This document shows, piece after piece, positions 1 to 13,200 of a stretch of DNA of 64,000 nt. This DNA is from Mytilus trossulus (taxonomy: Eukaryota; Mollusca; Bivalvia; Mytilida; Mytilidae), in assembly GCF_036588685.1 (NCBI RefSeq), contig NC_086380.1, positions 54,895,144 through 54,959,143 of the forward strand. The letters run 5' to 3'. Made by a program: the position numbers and the translations under genes. The number at the start of each line of letters is the position of its first letter. Position 1 is the first letter of the stretch. The notes below the pieces were generated by a model, which was not told the origin of the DNA, did no database searches, and saw only the letters and a program-made list of their open reading frames with translations.

Positions 1-450
1 AAGACAAACTAAAGTTACTTACTAGTGTAAAGCTCCGTCGGTGCTAACTTTCATAAAGACAGTTAAAAAAAATTTAGGGATCCTTGAATTTTGTGCTCGT
101 AAACACAGGAAAGATTAAGAGGGGTTCAAATTTATATTGGGGTCACTAAGTTTTCATCGCTTTTCACAAAATTGATTTTATGATATTGTACCCTTTTTTA
201 TGATGTAAAAAATAATTTAAATCGATAATTTATTTCTCTATAGGAAACAACAATGTATAATCATCAAGAGGGACAATTTCAAGCCGAGTATACGTTATGT
301 TTTCTTCTCATTATTGAAGGCATTGCGGTTGCCTATCATTACTTACATCCATGCACTTCATTTGAAACTTTAAATAAAAAAATGTATTCACACAGAAATC
401 ACAGCTTATTAGTGTGGGTGTAAGGGACACGAATGAAGAAACCTATCTGG
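1..450. other. AT-rich stretch, no gene seen
   Basis: No open frame with protein-like composition, no RNA gene and no tandem repeat was recognised here. A short 'ttactagtg' near base 20 resembles a CACTA-type terminus but has no supporting terminal repeat or partner. Confidence 0.5.
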
Positions 451-454
451 GAAG

Positions 455-660
455 TAATATGAAATACAAAACTATTTAACCGTTGTTTTTCCCGTTTGAA
501 TGGTTTTACACTAGTAATTTTGGGGCCCTTTATAGCTTGTTGTTCGTTGCGAGCCAAGGCTCCGTGTTGAAGGCCGTACATAAGTCTACAATGGTTTACT
601 TTCATTTATTGTAATTTGGATGGAGAATTGTCTCATTGGCACTCACACCACATCTTCCTA
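455..660 (+). repeat. Dispersed mussel SINE-like repeat (family A)
   Basis: The segment contains 'gagccaaggctccgtgttga', 'aggccgtac' and 'ggagaattgtctcattgg' followed by 'accacatcttcc'. The same order of motifs recurs at 56,975-57,160, and in more diverged form at 40,850-40,995, 55,660-55,830 and 58,800-60,960 on the plus strand, and at about 12,070, 13,090, 14,610 and 49,040 on the minus strand. I recognise this as an abundant bivalve dispersed repeat; its exact class was not determined. The 68-codon minus frame here is a by-product of the repeat. Confidence 0.75.
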
Positions 661-769
661 TATCTATATGCTATACACCTTAAGGGCGTTAGCCTGAATG
701 TGTGCGTCTTTCTTACGCCAAAATAATGCAGAACGACAAATTGAATTATTAAGGCCGATTATTAAGGAC

Positions 770-1215
770 AGGGATTGATTGAATGATTGATTGATTGTTG
801 TTGCTTAACGTCCAATGGCAAATAGTTCATGCATATTCAGGACGAGAACAAGTTCACAATAAATACACTAGGTATGTTGATACGATAGAGGCCATCTGGG
901 ATGATGGTCAGGGAAATTTGGACTGCCACTGGAAAATGAGGATACCTTGTATAGGGACAGAAATTTTGCCTCGCAACAGGCCACCTACGGACCCCTCAAA
1001 AGAGTTGTTGCAAAGATTCTTAACGTGCAAAGAACAAAGAGCGTGACACTCTCTTTACACGAGACATCGGATTAAACGTCCCCATTCTGACCGGACGTGA
1101 CTGCGAACTTGATACATCCCGCACAGCCAAACGGACGCCCCATTTCGGCAAGCGTTTTACTGCCGGTCTAGAGAAGACCAAGTGACCATATTTCTATACC
1201 CTATTCACCCCAAAG
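770..1215 (+). repeat. Dispersed mollusc repeat (family B), near full length
   Basis: It begins with 'tgattgattgttgttgcttaacgtcc' type sequence, the reverse of the 'ccactggacgttaagcaacc' tail found at 23,400-23,480 and 46,795-46,850. It continues through 'ctttacacgagacatcgga', 'cggacgtgactgcgaact' and 'ccggtctagagaagaccaag'. I recall this order of motifs as a conserved high-copy bivalve repeat. An 83-codon frame inside starts at TTG and is not supported as a protein. Confidence 0.65.
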
Positions 1216-2285
1216 GACAGGGGGTTTCAATACTAACGGATTCCCTGTTAAGAAAATGTAGGTGATCTTTCAGCAATTTGATAATATGCTATTGAAATGC
1301 AGGGTATCCAATTTATGTATCGACAACTTTTTGTCAAAAAAGGTAAATAATTTTGACAGAAAACAAAGGGACTTTTCCTTGCATAATTTAATCTTAAATA
1401 TTTGAAAATTGTTATAATAAATGGATAAATTTTTTTTAACATATATCCAATAAACAATTGTCATTTGATCGTTACTAATTGATAAGTTTATGATAGTTGT
1501 AGAATGAACTTAATGATTTAGCGTAGTTTATCTTCAACTTGATGAAAGAATAATTTTATTTGTATGTCCTTCTTAACAACACAGGAGTTTACATTTGTAC
1601 ATACTTTCATAAGAGATTGATAACATTAAGATGGGAAAATGTGGCATTCGTGGGGATCTTAAAAACCCGATAACATCATTATTATATTGTGTTGGAAGGG
1701 ACCTGTACGGTTTCTACATTTTCGACATTCGAAAATATAACAAGTTGCAACATGGAAAGTTTTCCAATAGTGAATCAAATGATACTATATAACGTTTCTT
1801 CTAGACATTCAAAACATTCTATATGTATATATGAACCAATCAAATAATAAACGACGTATGCATACAAACGTTTTTCGTCGAATGGAGGAGCTTTTAATAT
1901 ATCGATCAGAACTGTCACACAACAGCGATAAAAATGTCAATAATCATTGAAATACACATCGTTGAGTCCAGAAATTTTTAAAGTACTATTTCTGTTGTAT
2001 GGTCTTACCTGTCTGAAAGTTTAAAAGCCATTGCACCAGTAGAGATTCACAAATTATAATTTTTTCAATATCGGATAAATTAATTGACTGTACAATCGCT
2101 TACGAGTTTACTGTACTATCACTTGGGCCTTTCCTGTACAATCGCTTGTCCAACTTATCAAAGCTTATTTTCAATAAAAAAAAATTAAGGAGATGTGATA
2201 TGATTTGCAATTATACAACTATCCATCAAATTAATTGGATGTACACATGTAAGCTATATTGGGCGACCATACCTTATAATCGGCT
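1216..2285. other. AT-rich intergenic DNA
   Basis: No gene or recognisable repeat. The minus-strand frames at about 1,250-1,460 have the composition of random AT-rich DNA. Confidence 0.5.
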
Positions 2286-2289
2286 ATAT

Positions 2290-2600
2290 ATATATATAAA
2301 AGGCCCAAACATAAACAAATTTTGAACAATTAAATTCGAAAACTAACGGCCTTATCTAGAAAAAACAACAATTTACAAAAACAAAAATAAAATAATATGC
2401 CAGACATAAACCAACGGCAACCACTGAACTACAGGCCACTGACTTGGGATTTTCACAGAAAGAAGATGACGTGATAAGAATGCATGTGTGTGTACGCTCA
2501 ACCTCCTAAACTGAAGTGGATGTAAGCAATTATAGGCAACAATCCGGCCTTCAATAACGAGAAAACCCCTTCCATATAGTCGACCGATCAATAAAAGGCC
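2290..2600 (-). repeat. Dispersed repeat, mussel SINE-like
   Basis: It contains 'aactaacggccttat', 'ggcaaccactgaactacagg', 'cctactggaaaatgtg' and 'caacaatccggccttcaata'. The first motifs match the reverse of the 'cctgtaattcagtg...' element at about 55,570-55,620. The family is recognised from mussel genomes from memory; boundaries are approximate. Confidence 0.5.
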
Positions 2601-4390
2601 CCTACTGGAAAATGTGTTGTGTTTTTTTAAACTCTAACCAGAGTGCATGTATATCAGCTTACAGAACTTGAAAACCAAAAAAATTAGTTATAAATAAAAA
2701 TACGGATAAACATTTTTTTTAAGCTATCATAATCATTAACAAGCTTCTGTCCTATTTTATTAGAAATCCAGGATAGTTAAGAAAGTAAATAAAGTTTCAA
2801 ACACTTTACCCACAGAGTAATTTTTTGTGGTTTGTAGATAGCTATTGCAACAAAAGTCGGAAGGCTCAACAAAAATGTAATAAACTATTATACTTTGCGA
2901 AATATGTTTATCTTCTATTATATCAGTATGTGTTGGTTAAAATAAAATCTCTATATATTTTTTACTATTTCAAAATATCTTTATAAAACATTTCTACAGA
3001 ACTTAAAGAAGTGAACTAATAAAAGTCTTACGGAACAAGCAGACGAAATTAAAAGAAACAAAAATAAGAAGAAAATACACTCTTACATAGAAGTAAAAAC
3101 TATAACAGTCAGAAAAGCAAAATAGATATGGCAGAAATAACTATACCATAAAAAAAAACCAAGAACAACATGAAATAACATAATATATACATTCTTAATA
3201 AGTATACTAGTGTATTCAAAACGGGTCAAGGTTGAACGAACATGATTTTTTATATATTACTGTCAACTGAGTGTGGCGCGTGTCGATAATATATAAAATC
3301 GCTGTCTAAATGTGATTATAAAATTTGAAATTGTTTTTTTTTTTAAACGTTGACTTGTATATGCAATGTCTTTTGTGCCAATTGTATCATTCCATCAGGT
3401 CCTTTAGTGCATTTTTTTTGTTCTATGTGCACTAAGGGGGACTTTTGTGGTATTTTAACGGACACCACAAAAAAGAATTAAAGGACAAAACGTTATTATG
3501 TGGAATTTGTTTTCGGAAAATGTTTTATTTGTTTAATATTTGAGAGCAAATATATTCTTTTTCAAGTCAATACATTTTAGGTAAACACTTAGAGTTACAC
3601 ATACACGACCCTACATTTTTGATAGAAAAAAAATGCATTTTCAAAATCGTATAATCTTTTTAACTATATTTAATTTGCGGTTTTGTGATATGTGCATGTA
3701 GTTTGAACAACGTCGTCAATAGTGTTTGAAAGAAGCTATAAAACATGATTTAGAACCTTATACACCACACACGGAGGTACATGTATGATACCATTACGAG
3801 TGAACGTATGATATAACTGTGAAATAGCCATTGTAATTGCCACGTTATTTTATGGATCGTTCATTTTATTACCTTTAGATTATTAACAAGTGCCATCGAA
3901 CTAAATCTTTATAGACCGTATATTTAACGCATAAATACGCTAATTTTACAGTTTAGAGGTAGAAGACGAAGAAGAATTATTTATAGTAGTGCAATCTGAA
4001 CAAACAAATAAATACATATTTATATTAAATAAGTTTTTTATTCAAATGAAAGATAGGATAAGCGCATTTACACACAAATGTACTAAGAGACTAAGACATA
4101 TACTCAATGCTACACTTAAATTTATGTCATACATATGTATTGTTTAAATCTATGAGGATCTTGACGGGGTCCTTCATTTCTGTTTTTATTATAGTTTTAT
4201 CACTCTCACTTCACGGCCTAAGAGCAGTTTCAGAAGCTTAGTTTAAACGGAGACACGGTTCCCTGATGCGGCCTAAAGAGGATAACGAAATTAACTATAT
4301 AAATGATCTTACATATAAAATATTTGAATTTTGCGTTATTGATCGTTCCGGATGAAGTAAAATCCAGAAACGTGAATTGGAGGTATGAAA
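2601..4390. other. AT-rich intergenic DNA
   Basis: No coding signal. At 2,846-2,876 there is a copy of the 'caacaaaagtcgg...ggctcaacaaaaatg' hairpin tail also seen at 20,400-20,440, suggesting the end of an old dispersed element. Confidence 0.45.
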
Positions 4391-4396
4391 TTTATA

Positions 4397-4423
4397 AGAT
4401 AAGATAAGATAAGATAATTTTAT
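4397..4423 (-). repeat. (GATAA)n tail, probable LINE 3' end
   Basis: About five direct copies of 'ataag' are followed by 'ataattttatttacc'. Read on the minus strand this is 'aataaaattatctta(tctta)n', a polyadenylation-signal-like sequence followed by a short tandem tail. A second copy with the same arrangement is at 35,285-35,315. This is typical of 3' ends of some invertebrate non-LTR retrotransposons, but no coding part is visible next to it. Confidence 0.5.
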
Positions 4424-4839
4424 TTACCAATCAAGGTGCCGCTATACAATAAAATGAATGAATTACAAAATAAAGCACAGAAAATGATTAGAATGATTAA
4501 AGAACATTAAGACAACCAAAAAAAACAACAAAAAAAAACCACATTAATACACATTTAAGATGTTGTTGTCACTCTTTTATTAGTGTTACGTTTAAAATTT
4601 TCAATTCCTTTTTTTTTTAAATAATATCAACGAATGATTTTATGTTTCATAATTAAAAATAATATACTTTTTTTTATTTTAGCATTTATAATACAATGTA
4701 TCATCCACATAAAAGGGCGAAACTCCTAATATCATTCTGACACACTAAACGGATCTTGACCCGATCTGAAATTTTTAAACGTTACTTTTTATGATTGGTC
4801 TAGGTTTGTCCAAAACAGTCTTAACAGACTTGATTTAAC

Positions 4840-7800
4840 GCTAGAGCATATTAAAAGGCATAAGAGAATGCCGACTAATAGCCAGTCAAGATCGTTTAAC
4901 TAAACCTACCCGTTGGTATCCCAAACTAAAAGTTATCTCATATATACAGGATACATGTTCATTTATTACAAGAATTTTTGTACGTCAAGGTGCATGATAG
5001 CACGATAATATACGAATCGTAACAACGCTTCAATATGCTCGTCCATTATATGCTCTTCCACAATTTACGCCTGTTTTGCTCCAGCGACCGGTATTACAAT
5101 TTAACCTAGTTTAAAAGCTCATTGATCTGTTACTTCATTTATAATTTTGAGCAAGACTTAACTGTTTATTATTAAAATTCAACAAATGTCAACATTATCT
5201 TCATCAATTTTATTATTTAACAAAACATTGTTTTTCATTACAAGCAATTTCATATATTAATATACAGCTAGTGAATATTTGTTGTCTACCGAAAATATAA
5301 GATTTAAATTATATACCCAATGAATAATTTCTGTGAAGTTACTTTTATTTCCGTTAAATATCTTATTTACGAGTACATTATAGTAAAACAGAAGAACAGA
5401 AAAGATAAATATTCAGGAATACCTAAAGTTTCGTAAGCAATTGCAAAGTACCACACGTTACTTAGATTCCACGAGTTTTCATAGCAATTATCAATTTTTA
5501 AAACGAATGTGTGAGATAACCCAGCAGGCACTCAACGTTGATTCAACGTTGAAACAAGGTTGTTTCACAACGTTGAAACAATGTCAAATTTATGTTTGAT
5601 TTTGAAAATTGGAATTAACGTTGTCATTTCAACGTTGAAGTTTCAACATCCATTCAACGTTGATTCAAGGTTGAATAGTAGTTGAAAGTATAATAATGAA
5701 ATAAATTATAAAGCTACAAACACCACATTTTTTACCTGCTTTCCAAATTTTTGCTGTTGTTCGATGGTAAACATGGTAAACAGGCAGTGTGGGTGTACAT
5801 GTTTTTTTTAATGTTTTTCCCTCTCACCAATACACATATGAACAAAATAGATAAGTTAAATGGAAGACATCTAAATAAATACATCAACTGTTACTTTAAA
5901 CAACATTTGGTGGTTGTACAAAGTCAAAAATCTAGACCATAAATGTCATATCTTAAAATCCTGTTGGCAGAAGGAATAGCTGAAATGATTGTGTGTGTCC
6001 ACTTGTATTTAACGATAACTATAGACAGAATTATCTATTTGATTTATAAGTGGACACCTATCATTTTTGATATATTCTTACTTGTAGTTTTTCTTGTTGT
6101 GAATAGCTATAAAAAGACAAATCATTCAATGAATTTGCACAGTTTGCATAAAAACTAAGACATGCACTTTATTCCCTGACACCACAGAAAGGAAAGAATA
6201 TGTTAAATAGTTCTAAACAATTCTCACAAGTTCAAAGTAGTTTTTGTTAAACGACCAACCAATGTTAAACCTTCTTGAAAGTAGTATATATATCTAGGAA
6301 GAGTGAAGACATTATTAGATCCAATGTGTGTTCAGGATGATCGCAATATTTACGAAAATAAGAAGATGCTGCATGACTGCTAACCAGACAACTATCCACA
6401 AAAAACAAAGGTCCTTGATTATATATACATATATGTTATATAAATGTATATATTACCCTCATAAACCATTACATTAATACTTATTTACTCAGGAACAATA
6501 ATATCAAAAATAGTATTTCTTTTGATACAAGATTTATTTTATAAATTCATTTGTTATATTTGTCTCTTTTTGTCCTTATTGCATGTCCTCATTCTTCCAC
6601 CACCTCGGGATCTTTCAGCAGTAAATTTTAAGCAGGAGAGGTCTTTATCAGATATGTATTTCCAAGTGACATCTTTTTACTCTTGCAGTATATTTAAACT
6701 CTGGAAAAAATCAGATTATATATATATAATAAATATAAATTGTATGTCCTGAAAAGATATTTTAAATTTGAGCCACTTTCAATTTGTTTCTAGAAGCATT
6801 GAAAATAAATAAAACCATAATGACAAGCACATATTGTATTAAGATAATCATTAATAAAAATAGATACATTAATTTAATGTTTACTATTTGTAGTTTTTTG
6901 TTAATGAAGAAGCTTCAACCTGAGTTTTGTAAGACTGCGATAACAATGAAAACACTTTACCTAAGTAAGACCGTGACGTTTTTTTTTATTGATGACTGCA
7001 CAATTCCATTAACATAAAATAAAGAGCTTTACTAGAATAGCTTAGATATAAAGACAAACATAATATTGTATGTAATATTGTATGTAAGGTAAACAAAATT
7101 AGAATAAACAAAAGATTTATCTTTGAACACAAATGGTATACATGGTCATATGGTATATAGCTATAGACAAAAAACCTACCTTTGATGATTTTAAAGACTG
7201 GAATTCCCAAAACTGAATTTTAATTTTGATCCACTTGATGCCTTTTAGCCATTGATCTGTTTGACAAGCTTCTGTAAAATAAATAATACATGTTCATGAT
7301 ATCAGATAATGGACTGCTATAACATTCAAAACCAGGTTACGTACACATTAATGTAAACATGCATTTCTCATATTACACAGAGTTAGAGATCACCTGAAGA
7401 TCAGTAAAGGCTCAGACTGACTTTTTTTTGTCAAAATAAAACAATAAAAGTATCAATTTTCCATGATCGTTCAAATTCAATACTTTGTTGTCCAGTTGAA
7501 ATTCATTGTTTAATATGATCGTCAAAAAGTATGTGGTTTACCAAGCCTTAAAGTTAAACAAAAAGAATCGCATATATATAGTATAAAGTACACATGTTGG
7601 GAAATTTACCTGAGCAAAATAATGTAAACACTTGCTTATCCCCCCTTTTTCTAATATCAATCTTTAAGCATAATAATTGTAACAATCTTTACCTAAACTT
7701 TGAAATGAAACTAAATATGCTTTCCACATTAAATGCTCTTTATAATAGAAATAGTATAATTGGAGGAAATTATATATGATGACCCTTTCATGTGTTCTTA

Positions 7801-9142
7801 TCTGTTTTCTGGAATACAATGTTGACGTTATAATTTTCTCTAATTGTGCAATATGATACCAATTCAGAGTTTCTAAACACAATTCATAAATATAACAAAC
7901 CGTGATAGCCACATGCAAACATCTACATTCCATAAATATACGTGATAAACGGGAAGTTTCTCTTTCGACTTCGTCCTTTGTTGTTCTTTTTCAAATACAG
8001 GAAAGGTGCGTGTTTGAATAATGCGCATGGGCAATCTTACTTCCTGTTCAAATCCCGCGAAAATATGAATGAAAAAAATCGCGATCATTGTTGATAATCA
8101 ACTATTTTAAATTTCTTTACATGTTATCTTTATGATCAAATTAAAGTTATGTGAAATGAAATTAATAAATCTTTCTTATTCCCTAGAAATTTAGTACCAA
8201 ACGACTTACCTCCCCCCTTTTTCTCATACCGTCACGGTGACGCAAAACTCAAGTTGAAATAGTGACCAATAGTTAGTACTATACTGTCTTGTGAAACCCA
8301 AAACTCTTTTTCATTCTTTTCTTTATAAATATATACTTCTACAGTTATGCATATATTGCCTTCTGATAATGATTTTTTTTTATATAGGCCTACTATGAGT
8401 AAATAAGTTAACGTTGATTCAATGTTGAATCAACGTTCCAATAACAACGTTGAAATGATCAACGTTAATTCAACGTTGAATGTTAGTTTATTCCTCAACG
8501 TTGAAAATGTTACGTTGTTTCAACGTTGAATATACGTTGATCACATTTCAACCTCATTTCAACGTTTATTAAACGTTGAGTGCCTGCTGGGAAAGATCTA
8601 CTGCATTTTGGCAAATTCAAATTATGTTATACTACTATTTTATTTTCAACAGATTCACATTTCTTAAACTGTGCATCAATATTTTAATGTTTTTATCTAA
8701 ATTTCTTTAATGTCACATGTATTGTTCATTCATTTGTTAAAATTGTGAAGCATGCGACTTAATTAACTGAGAATACACGCATATAACTAAATTCGATTGA
8801 AGTTGATGAAAAAAAAACGATAAATAAATAAAGTTTGTCTTGCTTGAGTGATTTACCAGTACAAAGCTCGGGTCTCAACGATGTTTAAAACGAATTGATG
8901 CCAGTTTGAAATAGTTTAACGGGGGCGTGGCCTAATAGTTTGACGTACATTACCAGCAACTTGATTTCAATTGATTCACCGCAAAGAAATCTATTTGACT
9001 GGCGTTAAAATGAATTGAAATGAATTGAAATGAATTAAAAATATTTTTTAATTTTTGTCAATCTTTATCAAATAACAATCAATCTCATTTAAATAGCGTT
9101 AACACGTTTTTGTCCGTTCAAGCTAAATTAGGGTTACTAGTG
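4840..9142 (+). mobile_element. Diverged CACTA-type terminal region (one end)
   Basis: The segment ends with 'gggttactagtg' at 9,131-9,142, the same terminus as the right end of the 15-kb element at 52,210. Homology to that element's terminal repeat is visible throughout: 'gggggcgtggcctaatagtt' (8,922 region), 'aaagctcgggtctcaacg', 'tgaatatttgttgtctaccga', 'acaaatgtcaacattatctt' and 'taagagaatgccgact'. Many substitutions and small gaps separate the two, so this is a much older insertion or a related family. The matching left end is not in the window. The copy is interrupted by the transposon at 5,520-8,591. No transposase frame was seen. Confidence 0.8.
5520..8591. mobile_element. 3,072-bp non-autonomous DNA transposon with CAACGTTGA arrays
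   Basis: Both ends read CCCAGCAGGCACTCAACGTT as a perfect 20-bp inverted repeat. Each end is followed by about 170 bp of short self-complementary motifs (TTCAACGTTGAA and variants): 5,530-5,690 and 8,409-8,580. The insertion splits a sequence whose uninterrupted relatives are in this window: 'gtgagataaagatctactgc' at 51,635-51,655 and, inverted, at 37,725-37,745. Comparison gives a 2-bp AA duplication (5,518-5,519 and 8,592-8,593). Interior frames are short and not protein-like, so it is probably non-autonomous. The superfamily is not settled. Two-bp duplications and such ends would suit an ISL2EU/PHIS-type or other cut-and-paste element, but that is a guess. Confidence 0.88.
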
Positions 9143-9678
9143 TGACCACTTTTAAATGTAAAAAAGTTTGATTACATTTACATATGATTGTTCAAGGAAA
9201 TTAATTACCCTTATCTATTATTGTTGCTTGCTGTTAATTCAGCTTGCTATGGGATGTAATCAAGCTTATTAGTTTCTTTGAATATTTCCTCCATATATAT
9301 GTTTCCCAAATACAATACTATCTTTTCCCATTTGTTACTTGATGACCAATCTTCCTACCGGTATTTTACTGGCTATCATTCTGCATAAAATTTCCATTAC
9401 ACAATATATGTACTGGACTAGAAGGAAAGAGCAACTGTTTAATATTTAATTATATTTGTATTAACTTATGAATTAAATAAAAAGAATTAACTAATTCAGG
9501 ATATGTTTTATCAGAGAGTATTCTAATTTTAAGTGTGAATGAATCGTCACTAGGCTAATTGAGTTGCAACAGGAAGGAAAGTCTGTAATTTATATTTACA
9601 CTGCTTTAATTATTCCCCTAAGAAAAGACCAATGAAAAAGCATACATTTTAGAAAACTGACATCAGAGATCAGTATAT
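9143..9678. other. AT-rich DNA, no gene seen
   Basis: This stretch lies between the CACTA-type terminus and the next foldback element. No exon of the downstream gene could be recognised, although its 5' exons would be expected somewhere upstream. Confidence 0.45.
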
Positions 9679-9817
9679 AAATAACACATAGCTGAGAGGG
9701 TGATAGAGCAGATTGGTACCCCGAGAAAACATTGTCAACCGCGGCGAAGCCAAGGTTGACAATGCCTTTTCGAGGGGTTCCAATCTGCTATATCACCCTC
9801 TCAGGTATGAGTTATTT
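9679..9817. repeat. Foldback (MITE-like) inverted repeat
   Basis: The arms 'ctgagagggtgatagagcag' (from 9,692) and 'ctgctatatcaccctctcag' (to 9,804) pair. Outer bases 'aaataac' and 'gttattt' and inner bases around 'ttgtcaacc' and 'ggttgacaa' pair too. This is a near-continuous hairpin of about 139 bp. I recall similar hairpins as dispersed elements in marine invertebrates. Confidence 0.75.
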
Positions 9818-10069
9818 AATTTATTATACTGAATGTCCTATCATTATTGGCTTTTACAGATAACTTTTATTTTAAAAGTATTTTCTATGACGTCACGTTC
9901 ATAACAAACAGTTACGGGCATTAGACAAAAAACAACAAAAGTCAAGCAAAATGTTTTATTTTATTTATTTTAACAGTCGATAATAAAATCTGAGCCAAAA
10001 GTATAAGCTTAAGCATTGTATTTAAATCCTTGATGTAAATTCAATTCATTGTTCTTTGAATTATCGATT

Positions 10070-10166
10070 TCTGATTGGTCTAGACGAGAGGGTAACATTA
10101 AAAAAAATTGTCACCCGCTCAGCCATGTGATAGAGTAAATTGACACCCTCGTCTTAGCCAATCAAA
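10070..10166. repeat. Second foldback inverted repeat
   Basis: The arms 'tgattggtctagacgaga' and 'cgtcttagccaatca' pair with a few mismatches around a loop containing 'cccgctcagccatgtgata'. It shares the 'gagggt...accctc' theme with the foldback at 9,679-9,817, so the two may be ends or relics of related miniature elements. Confidence 0.5.
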
Positions 10167-10280
10167 AAACGGCATTTTAACGTGAAGTATAATAAAACAA
10201 AATATTACCTAACAGGTCATACCTAAATTTAGAATAAAACTTAATAAAAATATGTTTTATGAATTGATCTTCATTTTTAG

Positions 10281-13200
10281 GTACAACAAGCAACAAAGAG
10301 TATTTTCAGCCTGAAAAAGCACATAATAAGATGCAAAAACCAAGACTTAGCAAAAACTCAACTTTTTGAAACCATGCCTTCAGATGAAGTTTTACTGATA
10401 TGTGACTGGGCTATGAAGTTTTTACCCCGAAAGTTTCGTGAAGATCAATGTGATTGGTTCGGAAAGAGAGGAATACCATGGCACATATCTATAGCCTTCT
10501 GTAGGAAAGATGATGGAAGCATTGGTAGCCTTGGGTTTGTTCATTTGTTTGCAACCCAAATATCACAGGTTAGATTTTTTATATGAATAAGCTATAATTT
10601 TAATTGTTTTTTACTGTAAAGATGACATATTGAACAATATATGGTAGGGCAAGTAGGAACTTTGTTGCAAAATTCATCTATAACAAAGAAAGAATAGAGG
10701 GTAAACGTACACGAGACAACATCTCAACATATAACATAGTTTAAATTATAATAAATATGAATGGCACACAATAAAGCAAGTTGAAGATGGTGTAATAGGC
10801 CTAGAAAACCACTTATAAAATATTTTTAAAATGTGTAAGAAGAACCATACCATGATAATGAGTAAGAATATCACATAAAGAAAATAAGGTAAAGACATTG
10901 GCTAATAAATTTAATTGTGCCATTGGTGAGATTAAATGTGGTCTGTACACTGATGTAGCTGTGAGATATGTATTATCCATTTTCATAATGCATTTTTATA
11001 CACTAAGAATAACAGACAAACAAATGAACATCTTGGGGTTAACCTTTGGTATCATTAATCAAATAGTGTATGTACATGTATGACTACCCTAAACAAAATT
11101 GTGTTTGAATACCTATCCATATACTTGATATGATACTTTCTTCTGAAAACAATTTAGTATCTGTACTCTAATTTTAGTTGTAGTTGATCAATTATGCTTA
11201 GGAAATGGATATTTTTTAAAGCAGTTTAAAAGTTGTGATTTATTTTGTTTACATTCTTTTAACAGGACAGCCAAGTAACAGCCAGTATTATCCAAGATGT
11301 AATGGATGAAATTAGAGAAATTAACACCAATGACATAAAGTTTCATGTATGGTCTGACAATGCTGGTTGTTACAAGTCAACAGAGATGCTTTCATTCTTA
11401 TTCCATTCAGGTCTTACCCTGTCATATGACTTCTGTGAATCCCAGAATGGGAAGGGACCATGTGACCGCACTGCTGCAACCATCAAATCTTCTATTAGAA
11501 GATATGTAAACCAGGGTCATGATGTACTTACAGCACAATCAATGAAAAAGGTACAGATAATTTTAAAAACCCAATCAGTTTCATGTCTTAAACATCCCTA
11601 GGTTACAGCTGTAAATGTACTTTGAAATTAAGAAATTATTGCAAGGTTTTTATTAATGGTCATTAATTGGAATTGTTAGACTGCTTGATTATAGAAATAA
11701 TAAGAACTCTCATTCTGATATTTTAAACATAAATCTGTATGCACCTTTTGCAAATATGGCAGTAACTTATCTCACAATTTCATTAATTCTGTAAAAATTG
11801 CAATAACAAATGCACACAATAATTTATTAGTCTGACAATGTCAGTGCCAAGCAAAACAATTAACAAGGTTTATTATAAATGATCCAGAATAGCATGAGTG
11901 CAGCTTTAAAAAGATAAAAATCATGTGGAAACCAGTAAGCAACAACAATAACTAATTTGGATATAATAACTGAAGGAATTAGACCCAGTTATAGGACAGC
12001 TAAAGTTACTTTTTTACTCTATATAAATATAAAAACATGGATTAGTATAATTGTGCCTGATACTAATCTCCACTGGAGACCATATGACATAGAATTTATC
12101 AATTATAGGTCACTGCAAGGCCTTAAACAATGAAAAAAAACCCAGATACTTCATTGTAAGCTCTTTTTTGTAATGATTTTATATCTATTATGATTTGAGG
12201 TTTTTATATTTTAAATAAAGATTTACAACCAAAAAAGCCAACAGTTCCAATCTACTCTAGTTATTTTTCTTCTTATAAGCATTTACAATAATTTCACTTT
12301 ATTTACAGGCAATAGACAAGTCATCAAAAAATGTAAAGTACATAGTTCGTGTCATAGAAGGAACTGAGTGTAGGAAAACTAAGTGTACTGCTATACCTGC
12401 AATATCAACCTATAGTAACTTCACATTTAGCACACATGGCATTACTGCATGGAAGGCATACCAAGTTGGCACAGGTAAAAAGATAAATATTATTTTTATA
12501 ATTCCCCGCAACATGAATTTAGAAAATATACGTATAGTGTCTTGAAATATGAAATTTATTTGTATGAGGCTTAGAAACGGGAAAATGCGAGGTTCTACCG
12601 AGCATTTTCCCGTTTCGAACCGAGCATTTTCCCGTTTCGTGCCGAATACAAATAAATTTCATATTTCAAGACACTATACGTATATTGTTTTTATACTGAT
12701 ATCGAAAAAAAATATTTAAAAATGAAAAAACTATGTAACAAAAAGTGTTTGGAATTTCCCTCTTGGGGTACCATTTTGGGGTATTTCCCTAAGAGCGTAG
12801 TCCAGGCGATAAAACATTGACATATTAAGGAATTAGAAAGGGAAAATGAACTTAATTGATTACATTTGATAACCATAATATATAAATAACCAATTTGAAG
12901 ACATAAAAGTTTAAATTCATAAAAGTTTGACCATTGTTACTTTACGTTGTCATGGTCTTGACGTGACGTTGTTGATGAAATACAATAAGGAGGCGGGGCT
13001 TATAGGTTAGTTGGGGTCATTGACGTATAAAGCTTACGTTTATACGTATAGCTTTATCTGCATAGTAAAATAGCTGATTGCAGTATAAATGAAAATAGAA
13101 GATGTGGTATGATAGCCAATGAGACAACAATCCATAAAGAGACCAAATGACACATAAATTAACAGTTATAGGTCACTATATGGCCTTCAATGATGAGCAA

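Noticed and set aside
16-27. 'ttactagtg' resembling a CACTA terminus; likewise 'cactagtaatt' at about 505
   Set aside because: Neither is followed by the rest of the terminal repeat, and the second is part of the SINE-like copy. Treated as chance.
795-1046. 83-residue frame with protein-like composition
   Set aside because: It begins at TTG within the family B repeat, whose motif order recurs elsewhere. No evidence for expression.
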